Assembly: GCA_025529335.1 (NCBI GenBank)
Contig: JAMYHX010000360.1
Span: forward strand, 1-44,796
DNA from: Rhizopus sp. PT2906
Taxonomy: Eukaryota; Mucoromycota; Mucoromycetes; Mucorales; Rhizopodaceae
DNA length: 44,796 nucleotides
Direction of reading: 5' to 3'
In this document: positions 21,494 to 32,281 of the stretch, in pieces
Numbering within the stretch: the stretch's first letter is position 1
How the letters are laid out: every line of letters begins with the position of its first letter
The notes under the pieces: generated by a model
Told to the model about the DNA's origin: nothing
What the model saw: the letters and a program-made list of their open reading frames with translations, nothing else
Database searches by the model: none
Translations under genes and position numbers: made by a program

Positions 21494-22315
21494 ATGAATC
21501 ACGAACAAGTCTGGCAAGAACTTTGTATTCATGCCTTTGATAATCAGACAGAAGCAAATGATTTTGTGTTGTTTGTAGAAGGATGTAAGACAGCTACAGA
21601 TAACGGTTATGTTTGGACAACCCAACGACCCGATTACCAGCAACTACTTTGCAACATTGGTTGTTCCAATGACACCCAACACTCTTTCACATTACCTTCC
21701 GAGACATTTGCACGCTTGGCCCAAATCAAACGAGAGGCCCGTACTGAATGGCACAGACGCCGTCAAGAAGAGTTAAAGACACACCTAAAGAAAACGTTAG
21801 TCGAGATACATCCACTTTCAGACTTGACTCAAACTCAACAATTAACTCTTATCAAAGAGTTTGTCAATGCACACAAGACTGATCTGGGATCAGTCCCATT
21901 CATCAGTGGTCTCAGGGGCTTTTTAAAATACCAACTAGCTCATAAGGATCGACTAGCAGAATGGTCATTGAGTGAGTATGTCCTGACTCAAAACAGTGAA
22001 GAAGCCACAGAGGCTTATGTGCGGTTACTCAAGGGCATACTATGCATGCAGCTCGTCTATCAAGATGAGGTAGAAACGAATGAAAGTATAGCGATCGATA
22101 TAGAACATCAAGAAACTCTTCTCTGGCGTATGAATCCCGACCTTTCAAACAGTGCCATCCGTGACATCCTTCACAGTTTACCGTCGTCATCGGTAGACAA
22201 CACAAGTTATAGACTATCCGATATACCTCGACAACAAAAAGAGCAGAGTGTGTTGGATTGGATCATCCAATGGTTAACTCATTGTTTGTCTTTTTTACCA
22301 CAAATAAAAACATAG
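21494..22315 (+). CDS. Uncharacterised intronless protein
   Basis: Not recognised. Predicted 273 aa from MNHEQVWQEL; an in-frame ATG at 21476 adds six hydrophobic residues (MFFILL) and is less likely. The chain looks globular and mostly helical, with a charged segment (about 80-105), SVPFISGLRGFLKYQ, EATEAYVRLLKGILCMQL, and a hydrophobic C-terminal helix (LDWIIQWLTHCLSFLPQI) that could be a tail or packing helix. It begins 75 bp after the BRCT gene on the same strand and converges on the uL13 gene, with 26 bp between the two stop codons. Confidence 0.7.
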   Translation: MNHEQVWQELCIHAFDNQTEANDFVLFVEGCKTATDNGYVWTTQRPDYQQLLCNIGCSNDTQHSFTLPSETFARLAQIKREARTEWHRRRQEELKTHLKKTLVEIHPLSDLTQTQQLTLIKEFVNAHKTDLGSVPFISGLRGFLKYQLAHKDRLAEWSLSEYVLTQNSEEATEAYVRLLKGILCMQLVYQDEVETNESIAIDIEHQETLLWRMNPDLSNSAIRDILHSLPSSSVDNTSYRLSDIPRQQKEQSVLDWIIQWLTHCLSFLPQIKT

Positions 22316-22341
22316 CATGTTTTCCATTTTTATTTATTTAT

Positions 22342-23080
22342 TTAATGACCAAGGGCAGCGATGGCAGCGTTAACATCCTTAACAGCATCAGCCTTGGCTT
22401 CAGCAGCCTTCTTTTGAATGGCAGCAAGGGCAACCTTACGTTGGTAGTAAGCAGCAGACTTGGCCTTACGCTTCTCTTCGAGCTTGGCAACAACGTCTTG
22501 GTACTTCCATCCAACTTCGTGGGAGATACGACCGATGGTGGTGTACTTGCGACCAGGCTTAAGACGGAGGACACGAAGAGCATCGGGAACGACCATGCGC
22601 TTGACACGGTCATAAGGAGCAGGAACACCTTCGAAAAGCTTGATGCGGTCCAAGGCAGCAGCACCACGAGCGGTCTTGTGGGGAATCATACCACGGATAG
22701 CCTTGTACAAGATACGAGAAGGAGCACGGAAGTGGAAAGGACCGCGACGAGGGTTAACGATACAACGCTTGTTGAGGTAGGCGTGGTACTTCACTATATT
22801 TAAGATTAATATCATCACTGGATCAACATTTATATACATACACTTGTTACGGAAGAATTCGCCAGAGACGTTTAATTCTTCACAACGGACAACAACAACC
22901 TTTTGACCATTGAGGGCTTGCTTGGCAATGATGGAAGCAAGACGACCGAGAAGGTGACCCTTACCGTCAATAACAACAACCTAATGCATGTTAGTAAAGT
23001 TGATGTGAAGCAAGGCAGTAACAATGTCAGATTTGTATCCCTTTTCATAAACACACACACACACGTATACACCACTTTGT

Positions 23081-23114
<34 letters not shown>

Positions 23115-23175
23115 TTTAGGGTTCTTTATTGTTACTGCAGTTTGAGATGATGTATACCTTTTCAAAAGTTGACAT
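22342..23175 (-). CDS. RPL16: 60S ribosomal protein uL13 (L13a/L16)
   Basis: Predicted 202-aa large-subunit ribosomal protein. Exons on the minus strand: 23175-23158 (six codons, MSTFEK), 22980-22842, 22793-22342. Hallmarks are VVVIDGKGHLLGRLASIIAK, FRNKLKYHAYLNKR (restored only with the GTATGT donor), FHFRAPSRI, RGMIPHKTARG, and RVLRLKPGRKYT. The Lys/Ala-rich C-terminus and the length match the family. Intron 1 is 177 nt with (TC)n and (CA)n tracts, long for this window, as is often seen for first introns of fungal ribosomal protein genes. AATAAA overlaps the stop, within a TAAATAAATAAATAAA string. The start is divergent from CTP synthase, 226 bp away. Confidence 0.96.
22981..23157 (-). repeat. 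RPL16: Intron 1 of uL13 gene carrying (CA)n and (TC)n
   Basis: 177-nt intron. (AC)n occupies about 23050-23064 and (TC)n about 23083-23110. No convincing box C/D or H/ACA snoRNA was found in it on either strand. Confidence 0.7.
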
Positions 23176-23401
23176 TTCTGAAATAGGGATAAAAAGAGAG
23201 AAGGAACAAAAATTTTTAAGTCATACGCATGTTTTATTTCCAGTGTGTCCTTCTGTGGCTTGTTTATAATTTTTGCGTGTTTGTGGCTTAGATCGATCTG
23301 GAGTCACTCTTGAATCTTGCCCTTGGTCCTTTGAATAAAAAATAAAATTTCTCTCGATATTTTTTTCTTTTTTTCTTTCCCCAGAATTATTGTTTGAAAA
23401 C

Positions 23402-25151
23402 ATGACTAAATATATCGTTGTCTCTGGTGGCGTCATTTCTGGTATTGGTAAAGGTGTTATCGCATCCAGTACTGGTACTCTCTTGAAGACATTGGGTCTT
23501 CGTGTAACAGCCATCAAGATTGATCCTTACCTCAATATTGATGCTGGTCTGATGAGTCCTTTAGATCATGGTACGCTTAAACATTTATGAAGAAACAGTT
23601 TTCTGATACCCTATGCGTTTAGGTGAGGTCTTTGTATTGAATGACGGTGGCGAAGTCGATTTAGACTTGGGCAACTATGAACGTTTCCTTGATGTCGAAT
23701 TAAGCCGTATCAACAACATCACGACAGGTAAAATCTATAGTGAAGTTATTGAAAAAGAACGTAAGGGTGATTATCTCGGCAAGACCGTTCAAGTCGTTCC
23801 CCACATTACCGATGCTATCCAAAGCTGGGTCGAGCGTGTTGCAGATTTACCTGTTGACAATTCTGGAGAAAAGCCTGATGTGTGTATTATCGAATTGGGT
23901 GGTACTGTCGGTGATATTGAATCTGCTCCCTTTGTCGAAGCCATGCGTCAGTTCCAATTCCGTGTCGGTCATGAAAACTTTTGTTTGATCCATGTGTCCT
24001 TGGTCCCTGTTGTCGGTTCCGTTGGCGAACAAAAGACAAAGCCTACTCAAATGAGCGTTCGTGATCTCCGAGGTGCTGGTCTCTCTCCTGACTTGATTGC
24101 CTGTCGTTCCTCCAAGCCCTTGGATGCTAGTGTTGCCTCCAAGATCTCCATGTTTTGTCACGTTGCTCCTGAACAAGTCTTGGCTGTTCATGATGTATCC
24201 TCTGTTTACCATGTTCCTATTTTGATGCGTGAAAAGGGTGTCATCGACTTCTTCCGTCGTCGTCTCAACTTGGACTCCATCAAGATTTCCGATGATCAGC
24301 GTTTAGCCGGTGAAGAATTATGGAAGAAGTGGACCACTTTGGCTGGCAGCTACGAACATCTTCATGAAAAGGTCACTATTGCTCTTGTCGGCAAGTATAC
24401 CGATCTTCATGACTCTTACATCTCTGTCTACAAAGCACTCGAACATGCCGCACTTGCATGCAAGCGTAAATTGATCATCAAGTGGATCGAAGCTACTGAT
24501 CTGGAATCAGAAACACTCAAGACCGATCCTATCAAGTTCCATGAATCCTGGCAAAATCTCTGCTCTGCTGATGGTATCCTCGTTCCTGGTGGATTCGGTA
24601 ACCGTGGTATCGAAGGTATGATTATGGCTGCCAAATGGGCTCGTGAAAACAAGATTCCTTACTTGGGTATCTGTTTGGGTATGCAAATCGCTGTTATTGA
24701 ATTTGCTCGTCATGTCTGTGGCATGGCTGACGCTGAATCTGCTGAAATGAACCCTGATACAACCACACCTGTTGTTGTCTACATGCCCGAAATCTCCAAG
24801 ACACATATGGGTGGTACCATGCGTCTCGGTCTCCGTCCTACTGTCTTCCAAGAAGGCACAGAAAACTCTCGTGTTCGTAAATTATACGGCAATAAGCCCT
24901 CTGTGGACGAACGTCACCGTCATCGTTATGAAGTCAATCCTGAACATGTCGCCAAGTTTGAAGCTGCTGGCCTTAGATTTGTCGGTAAGGACGAAACGGG
25001 TCAGCGTATGGAAATTGTCGAAATGGACAATCACCCTTACTTTGTTGGCTGTCAGTACCACCCCGAATACCTCACTCGTCCTTTGAAACCTGCTCCTCTC
25101 TTCCTTGGTCTTCTCTTGGCTGCCACTGGCCAACTTGATGCCGCTTTGTAA
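23402..25151 (+). CDS. URA7: CTP synthase
   Basis: Predicted 565-aa cytosolic enzyme making CTP from UTP, ATP and glutamine. Exons: 23402-23570 and 23623-25151. The start is ATG at 23402 (TKYIVVSGGVISGIGKG); the upstream in-frame TTG is not needed. The synthetase domain (residues 1-270) has the nucleotide loop SGIGKGV, KIDPYLNIDAG, DHGEVFVLNDGGE and KTKPTQMSV. The class I glutamine amidotransferase domain (about 300-560) has PGGFGNRG, the nucleophile loop GICLGMQ (Cys near 407) and the His/Glu pair QYHPEYLTRP. Codon use is strongly biased to C-ending codons, as in highly expressed genes. It converges with the AAA ATPase gene, with 147 bp between stops. Confidence 0.97.
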
Positions 25152-25298
25152 ATATATTTCCCTTAGACTGTTTTCTCTCTTTATCATTTCTAAACATATA
25201 AAAATCACTTGAAATTACTTTAATCATTATTAGACTTTGTGTGTGTGTGCAATAAATTGTAAATCTTTTTATGCTCTCCCTCATTAAACCCTATTTTA

Positions 25299-27007
25299 TT
25301 ACAGTGATGGATTTACGGATTGCAAAGCTTCTTCAATGTGCTCTTGCTTCACTTCTAATGATTGCGTTTTTAATGCTAATAAACCGGCTTTCCTTATCAC
25401 AGCTTTAAGATCTGCACCTGTATAACCTTCTGTCAATTGTGCTACCCTCTCAAGATCCACATCAGGTCCTAATCTTGTCTGCTTTCCCAACACACACAAG
25501 ATCTGTTCTCTTTCCTCTACATTAGGAGGACCTATATAAACGAGTCGATCCAGTCTTCCGGGCCTCAAGATGGAGCTATCAATAGCCTCTGGATAATTGG
25601 TAGCACCCAACAAGATGACACTTGCATTAGATCTATCCAAATGATCCATCTCAATCAAGAACTGTGAGATCAACTTCTTTCCGACATCGCCACTAGTATC
25701 CCTTGAAGAAAAGATCGCCTCGAGCTCATCCAAAAACACCACGCAGGGACTACATCGGGCAGCTGTCTGAAAGATACGAGATACGGCCTTTTCTGACTCG
25801 CCTACCTCGCCTTTGATCAGATCGGGTATACTTATCGTCAAAAAGTTGGCACAGGATTCTGTGGCGACTGCTCTAGCCAGCAGAGTTTTGCCAGTTCCCG
25901 GAGGTCCATACAGCAACAACCCCTTTGAAGGGCGAATGCCAAGTCGTTGATAAGCATCTGCGTGTTGATAGATCCAAACTGCAGATTCCTCTAATATCCT
26001 TTTTGCTTCTGTCAGTCCACCGATATCCTCCCATCGTACCGGGTTTGGTTTCTCTGCCATGATCGTGTCTAGTCCTGTCAACTTGACTTTATGAAGCGTG
26101 TTTTTGAAATTGTCTATCGTCACTTTTTTTTTTAAAAGGGTTAACAAAAGTCATGTTGTGTGTTCTATGCCTCGTACCATATGCATTTCCTTCTAATAAC
26201 GCGCTTTCTTCAGCCAATTGAAACCAATGCATGATATCTGCAGGAACAAATCCGTGAGCCATAAAAGATAGTTGATATAGTTCATCTTGATTTAGAGTGG
26301 TACGGATATGAAAACACGAGTCATAGATATGTTGCATGATGCACAGTCGCTCTGTGGGTGTAGGAATCTGCAAGTGAATCTCATCGTCAAACCAGGATCT
26401 CACTTCCAAGGGCAGTTGATCTGGTCTTCGTGTAGTTGATATCACCATGATGTGATGTTGTTTTAGAAATTGAGAGAGTATTGGAAAGAGTTCATTGTCT
26501 TGTGGCTCGGATGCGTTCTTTGAGAAAAAGAGATCAAGATCTTCAATCAACACTTTTTTTTTCGTGTATAATTAGTATCAAGTTGTCAATATTCACGTAA
26601 ACATACATAAGGAGGTGTCTCGTTGCTTGGTTGCTTTCCATAAGAGTCGTTTAAATCCTTTTGACAGGTGACCATGATGACTTGCTGCCAGCTCACCCAG
26701 TATGGCTGTATACATATTGACATTGTGCTGCTTGGCCAAATAAGAGGATATAAATGTTTTTCCTATGGTTAAAAGTTGATATAAAGGCAAGAAAAACAAA
26801 GTTTTTTTTGTTACCTATGCCTGAATCAGCCTTCAATAAGATGTTGGGTGGTAATTGATTGTGTTTAAAAGTCAAGTGAAATGCTTGATCTAATCTTTTT
26901 TTTTTGGTGAATCAATACACATTATCTCATTAAGCGAAAAACAGAGAGAAACATAAAATGCAGTACCTTGCACCCTCTTCTCCATAACATTGTGAAGGAT
27001 ACGCCAT
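25299..27007 (-). CDS. Two-domain AAA ATPase, AFG2B/SPATA5L1-like
   Basis: Predicted 491-aa AAA+ protein of the CDC48/AFG2 group. Five exons on the minus strand: 27007-26967, 26894-26815, 26762-26607, 26552-26178, 26122-25299. D1 is divergent: Walker A ADSGIGKT (split by an intron), Walker B reads LLIEDLD rather than DE, then STTRRPDQLP. D2 is canonical: WEDIGGL, GPPGTGKT, VVFLDELEA, ATNYPEAID, RPGRLDR. The C-terminal VKQEHIEEALQSVNPSL resembles SPATA5L1 (AFG2B), which acts with AFG2 in 60S pre-ribosome maturation (family knowledge). It lacks the usual N-terminal substrate domain, so the true start could be further upstream, though none is visible. Three acceptors are unusual: a poly-A run directly before AG. 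For exon 2 an alternative pair (donor GTGCAA, acceptor GATTAG) also keeps frame. Confidence 0.78.
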
Positions 27008-27527
27008 GTATAAGAAAAAAAAAGTAATGTTTAAAAGTGTAAGAGGGATCTTTTTCTATTTCCAAGCCCCGAATTATCAGATTTGCCGACATTTCAAAAG
27101 ACTTTTAAGCTTTAATAAAGAATAACGAGTTCAACTTTATTTCTTCAATATTTTCTTGACTATTTGCTTATTTAAAATCTTTATTCTAGGATAAAGTAAA
27201 TCCGTTATACAATTTTGTAAAATCTTTACTTTTGATTAACTGTTTATCACTGTACGTGAGCAATAGTTCAGTCAGTAAGCGTTTAGCTTCTGATGGCTTT
27301 CTACTTGTAGAATCCTTGATTATTATTTTTTTTGATATCTTGGAGTTTCAGCGAGATTTGTTCGGTGTCAGCCTTTTCTTCGAAGCACAGATCTTTCGAA
27401 TAGTGGATATTATTCAGCATATCTCTTAAACTATTGATTTCATGCAACGAAATAGCTTTGTGAGCCACCAAATATATTCACTTTGAGCAAATAGAAAGAT
27501 ATCCGGCAGGTTCAGTTTCATAGAACT
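27008..27527. other. Intergenic with eroded coding remnant
   Basis: The 5' flank of the AAA ATPase gene plus, on the minus strand at about 27310-27430, a stretch that reads like protein (MLNNIHYSKDLCFEEKAD; ISLKLQDIKK) but is broken by stops on both sides. It probably belongs to the same degenerate unit as 27528-27947. Confidence 0.35.
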
Positions 27528-27947
27528 TCAAAGGCAGCGGTGTGTGAAGCTCTTGTCAATATAGACTGCTGATTTGAAGCACCAGGGCTTCAAACTTCCG
27601 TTCTTGCTGTAGTTGCGAAGCATCTTTATGCAAGGTTCTGCTTCCATGGCCATTATTGGTGAAAGCAAAATAAACATGTCATCTTCGGCCATTATTGCAG
27701 GAGCAGCGACACCAAGGAATGCATCTAACTTTGATCTATCTTTTGCAAGATGACTAAGATCACCAGTGGTAATGATTTCAATGTTGCGATATAGAAACCG
27801 CAGCTCATAACACGACCCTCCTTTATCATTAGTGTAATTTTTCATGCTGATGGTTAGCATTTCGGGATGCTCGTCGAATTTTGTTACAATAGCAACATCA
27901 TCCAAGTTTTTGTCTTTAACATATGCTTCAATTTGTGTGATGAAAAC
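27528..27947 (-). pseudogene. Remnant of an unrecognised multi-copy-type gene
   Basis: An acceptor (TTATTAG) followed by a 139-residue open stretch: VFITQIEAYVKDKNLDDVAI, then a clean hydrophilic/hydrophobic pattern through KLDAFLGVAAPAIMAEDD, ILLSPIMAME and SLKPWCFKSAVYI. No start codon or upstream exon joins convincingly; a Lys-rich frame upstream (27960-28066) runs across a poly-A tract in another phase. Protein-like sequence resumes after the stop near 27430. I do not recognise the domain. The pattern (several broken pieces in one direction, none complete) suggests a decayed copy of a repeated gene. Confidence 0.35.
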
Positions 27948-28111
27948 CTAATAATTTTTTTTTTTTGATTTATAGCAATAGAGTGAATTAGCAAGTCTTC
28001 TAGCTGTAAAATAAAAAGATCAGCTGTATATATATAGCATCTAATTTTGTCAGCAAGCGAAATCAACTAATGGTTAACGTGACATTATTTTTTGGAAATC
28101 ATGTATAAACA

Positions 28112-29314
28112 TTATGCTTGCACAATTTGTTTATTATCATTTTGCCTTTGATTCGACTTTTTCTTCTTTCCAACAAATTTAGGCACACTATCTTCTTTTA
28201 ATAATGGATTATTTGCATATGTTCCCGCAGAAAATGCATCTCTTCCACGTCTTGTAGAAGGTGTCACGGGTTCTTCATCCTCTGAAGAAGACGATGATGA
28301 CGCTGAATCTATGTTCTCTATAATAACCTGCTTTGATTTACTATCAATTGTCATCACTTTCCGTTTTGAACCCTCTGCTTTTTCAGGCTGCTGTTTCCTG
28401 GATTTTCTTGCGCTGTCATCAAACAAATACATTTGTGAAAACAGTTCTCCATTGACTCTTGCCGCGTATCCAACAGACGCCGTTTCTTGTTTCTGTGATT
28501 GATTCTGTTCAGCACGTTTCCGTTTCGCTTCTGCAATCAACGCAGCTTCTTTATCAGAAGAAAGTATAGGCAAATGACAAAAAGTGCATGGACCTACACC
28601 TTCTGCAACACATATGATCTTTCCACAGTTCAAGCAGTTGGGTGCAACCGTTAACAGTTCGTGCTTGGTTGCCTGACATTGGCACGGTTTTCTCTTTTTG
28701 GTATCTGTTTTGATATTTAATTCTTTCAAGGCAGTTTCCAGCGTCATCTCTTTCTTCTTCTTTTTTTCCTGTTTTGGTTTATCTGTCAAAATGGCTGCGG
28801 ATCGAAGGTCGTTGTTGGATTTGTTTTTCTTTTTTGATTTTCGTAAGCTAAAGTAGACTTAGTATCCTGTCTCACTGCTTTTTTCTTATTTACTTTGAAA
28901 AGTATTCCTCTTCCTTCTTGTGATGAACACTGATATTGACAGGCCATATTGTCTCTTGAGGTTGCTGTGTAGCTGGCAAATCGGGAAAAGACTCTGGAGC
29001 GGGTGTATCCATACGGTTATTGCTACCACTAGCAACCACAGCAGTCGTGTTCTGTCGTCTCTCAGGATGAAATCGACGTTCTGTGAATTCTTCAATAAAT
29101 TTTAAAGCGTCTTCACTTAGTCCAACCATTTCCTATCCACCATGAATATGATACTCAATCTTATTTTTTCCCTTTTTACCATAAGGCGTTCACCAAAAGC
29201 TTCTGGTGTTTGTGTTGACATAAGATATGGAAGCACTTGTGAACGAATTGTTTCTGGGTCAAAGCCCAAGAAGACGCTCAGTTTATCTTGTGCCCAAGTA
29301 TCAAGTGTTGACAT
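28112..29314 (-). CDS. RQT4: TRIP4/ASC-1 (Rqt4)-like zinc-finger protein
   Basis: Predicted 369-aa subunit of the ASC-1/RQT complex, which with the Slh1/ASCC3 helicase splits collided ribosomes; TRIP4 is also a transcription coactivator in animals. Exons on the minus strand: 29314-29180, 29132-28894, 28847-28112. The N-terminus (DTWAQDKLSVFLGFD) matches the family start. The C2HC5 zinc finger lies at about residues 160-200, with Cys/His spacing visible in CQCQATKHELL, CLNCGKIIC and PCTFCHLPI. A Ser/Asp/Glu-rich stretch and a Lys-rich tail follow. The ASCH domain of animal TRIP4 is absent, as in yeast Rqt4. Confidence 0.87.
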
Positions 29315-29807
29315 GTAAAATAGGATAGAGTAAAAGAGAGAAACTTTGTGATCATATTTGCTCAAGTAAATCTATTCTCAGATTAAATAAATAGTCACAA
29401 CAAGCTGCGGCAGAACACAAAGAGGGTCCTACTGTCCCCTAAGATGAATGCTGTCGAACGATACGCCATTGGTTTTCCAAGAAAAACAACAAGAGAAAGA
29501 AGCATTGAAATCTCCCCAAAGATACATTTGTTAAAACAAGGTGTCAAAATATAAATTATACCAATTAAAACTGCTATCTTTTCAGTTTATCCTACATGAT
29601 GACTTATCTCTTTATGCCATGTTTCTCAGGACAACACTCTCTGCTAGGCAGACTGTGGTCCAAGAGAGTGAATGGTCCGAGTATGCGCAACGTACATTAT
29701 CGGAGTTTAAATAAACCGAAATCCAGTGTGAGCAAGTAGGAGGAAGCCCAAAAGGAAGAGCCAAGCTGGCAAATGGATTGTTCTTTCCTTTTTTATCAGA
29801 TTTCATC
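29315..29807. promoter_or_regulatory. Divergent promoter region, RQT4 / RPS23
   Basis: A 493-bp gap between diverging genes. No clear TATA box or other gene is seen. The minus-strand open frame 29612-29809 overlaps the RPS23 start and has no recognisable domain. Confidence 0.4.
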
Positions 29808-30439
29808 ATGGGTAAGATCCTCTACAAAACATACATATAGAGAGAGAGAAGGGAGGGGCAAAGAGATGGATGAATGGATGGATGGAAGAAATATATATAT
29901 AGATATAAAGTGGATTGCACAAACCAGCTTAAAAAAAAAAAAGAGAATGAGAGAGAGAGAATTTGACATGTTGAATGGAACCGTCATTAACAACACAATT
30001 TGTAGGTAAGGGACAACCTAGAGGTTTGAACGCTGCTCGTAAGCTTCGTATTCACCGTCGTGATCAACGTTGGGCCGATAAACAATACAAGAAGAGAGCC
30101 CTTGGAACCGCCTACCGCTCATCTCCTTTCGGTGGCTCTTCTCACGCCAAGGGTATCGTTCTCGAAAAGATTGGTGTCGAAGCCAAGCAACCTAACTCTG
30201 CCATTCGTAAGTGTGTTCGTGTTCAACTCATCAAGAACGGTAAGAAGGTCACTGCCTTCGTTCCTAATGACGGTTGTTTGAACTATGTTGACGAAAACGA
30301 CGAAGTCTTGATTGCCGGTTTCGGTCGTAAGGGTCGTGCCGTCGGTGATATTCCTGGTGTCCGTTTCAAGATTGTCAAGGTCGCTGGTGTCTCCCTCCTT
30401 GCTTTGTACAAGGAAAAGAAGGAAAAGCCCAGATCTTAA
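29808..30439 (+). CDS. RPS23: 40S ribosomal protein uS12 (S23)
   Basis: Predicted 145-aa decoding-centre protein, identical in length to its homologues. Exon 1 is only four coding nucleotides (ATGG, 29808-29811); a 194-nt intron follows, and exon 2 is 30006-30439. Hallmarks are the start MGKGQPRGLNAARKLR, FGGSSHAKGIVLEKIG, the near-invariant KQPNSAIRKCVRVQLIKNGK with the hydroxylated-proline region VPNDGCLNY, GFGRKGRAVGDIPGVRFK, and the end KEKPRS. Codon use is strongly biased, as expected for a ribosomal protein. The intron holds GA-rich and GATG-repeat tracts. Confidence 0.98.
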
Positions 30440-30838
30440 ATTGCTTCTATCTATTTTTGTCTGCAAAATAAAACAGTACATACTCTTGAACGTCATTTAA
30501 AAATGTAGCAACCACATCTGTAGTTTGAATTTTGCCCTGTCCTCGTAAGAGTAGTAAAGAAGGTGAATAAATAAGGAGAAATAAAAAGACTTGATGTCGG
30601 TATATCGCCTCGGCAAATCCTGACGGGGGTCTTTATTAAACTATAGATAGACCGATGCTTAAAGTGCTTTTGGAGGAGGTTCTAAAGGAGAAACACTTGA
30701 AATTAATCTTTATGCATTCCTTCATAGTCTTCAGTAAAACCACGTGCGTGTAAGTGCATTTAAAGTCCGTGCGATGAGTGGGTTTCGGGCCAAGGTTTTA
30801 CTTGTTCTTTTTCTTCTTTTTTTTCCTTTGTTCATAGA
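30440..30838. other. Intergenic
   Basis: The 3' flank of RPS23 (AATAAA near 30467) and 5' flank of the next gene. No gene or RNA recognised. Confidence 0.5.
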
Positions 30839-32206
30839 ATGTCTTTTAAAGCCAAACAACGAGCTAAACATGGTCATTTGTTTGGTGATGGCAAGTATAA
30901 CTCAAGCAGATATTTAAGCACATGACTAATACTTGTAATAGATCCTTTAAATGCAGCACTAGTCAGCAGCACAGATGACCCTCTTTTTGCACCCACCAAG
31001 AGCAGCCAAAGCACGAGGACAAGCTCACCAGTGAAAGTAGATCCATTATCACGCAGTGATATAGACTCTAGCAGCAGTACGCCACTCTTTTCTCGTCGTA
31101 CAAAAGCAGACAGTATATTTGGAGACATTGATGTTTCAAAACTCGGTAGGCGATCTCCAAATTCTCTAAGGTCAAACAAACCACTTGAAGAAGACGAGGA
31201 CTTGTTTGGTGGAGCGAGAAGAGCTCCCAAAAAGGCTCCCTCGATAGAAAGTAATGGTGATTCTATGCGAAAACAACAACCAGTGAAAGTAACAACAACA
31301 ACAACAACAACAACAAAACCTCCTGTCCATCCTTCATCACCCGTTAAAGTATCAGCAAATCCACCATTACCTGCCAAAACTCCTACGCCACCTACGCCAC
31401 CTACGCCTATAAAGCCTTCTGTAGAAGATACCAAATCATCTTCATTTTTTGCGTCTGCTAGTCGATTCTTCAAGTCATCAAGCAGTGCAAAACCTTCTGC
31501 TTCAACTTCCACATCCTCCTCTGTTTCAAGTGATATACAAAATCAGCCAGTATCTCCGTCTGTAACACTACCATCACCGCCATCAGTGGACAAAACTGTA
31601 GTATCTGTTCAACAACCACAACAAACAGAGCCACCTCAGCTGCAGGTGGTAAATAGACAAGAAGAAGAAGAAGAAGAAGAAGAAGAAAATGATACCAATG
31701 ATGCAACTCCAGTGATCGAAGATGAGGCTACACGAGCATTTGCAGATGAAACCATATCTTTCTCGACACATGCCATCAACTATACAACCAGCTTAACACC
31801 AGATTTACTAATAGACGGGATAGATTCGCTCAAAGTACGTACACCACTATCGCCTTCTGTAAGTTCACCTACACACACTACTACTACTACTACTGCAAGC
31901 GGCGTAGAGCTAGATCCTTGGGCATTATCTATCTCATTAGAACCTTCTGTAAGCTCACCTATAACCAGAGTACCTGTCCAAGAGATTGAACCACAAAAGA
32001 GAAGAGTATTTGCAGATTTGATTACAAGTTGGAACACAGGACAAACACATCGAGAGAGAGAAGAGGTGGATCCTGATCAATTCTTTCATCATATCGCAGA
32101 GGAACAAAGAGATGTTGGATTCGCAGGTATTAGCAATGATTCACCTATTAAAACTATTCCGACAAGTGTAAATATTTGGGAAGAGGTAGAAAACCCTTGG
32201 AGCTAA
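30839..32206 (+). CDS. Disordered Ser/Thr/Pro-rich protein
   Basis: Function not recognised. Predicted 438 aa: exon 1 30839-30890 (MSFKAKQRAKHGHLFGD), exon 2 30942-32206. The joining intron starts GCAAGT, a GC donor; the nearby GT alternative shifts into a stop. Nearly the whole chain is low-complexity, with a Thr run and a Glu run from ACA and GAA repeats. Short acidic-aromatic motifs recur (DPLNAAL, DDPLFAP, SIFGDIDVSKL, EDEDLFGG, LDPWAL, ENPWS), of the sort that bind clathrin-adaptor or ear domains. The C-terminus is more ordered (FADLITSWNTGQ, PDQFFHHIAEEQRDVGFAGI). A trafficking adaptor is one guess, with low certainty. It converges with the bHLH gene, 75 bp apart. Confidence 0.7.
30891..30941 (+). 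other. Probable GC-AG intron
   Basis: Begins GCAAGTATAA, ends TGTAATAG, 51 nt. It is needed to keep frame between LFGD and DPLNAAL; a GT donor two bases on leads to a TGA in the next exon. A weaker alternative, GT at 30884 (GTGATG), cannot be fully excluded. Confidence 0.6.
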
Positions 32207-32281
32207 AATAAAAAAAAAAAGTTTATTTGTATAAAAACAATACATATAATAATACAATAAAAAGCATGAGGGGGGAATATT

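Noticed and set aside
29612..29809. 65-aa minus-strand gene upstream of RPS23
   Set aside because: Overlaps the RPS23 start codon, no known domain, and sits in a promoter gap.
31470..32037. Minus-strand frames within the disordered-protein gene
   Set aside because: Leu/Val/Phe runs are the antisense of Glu/Thr triplet repeats.
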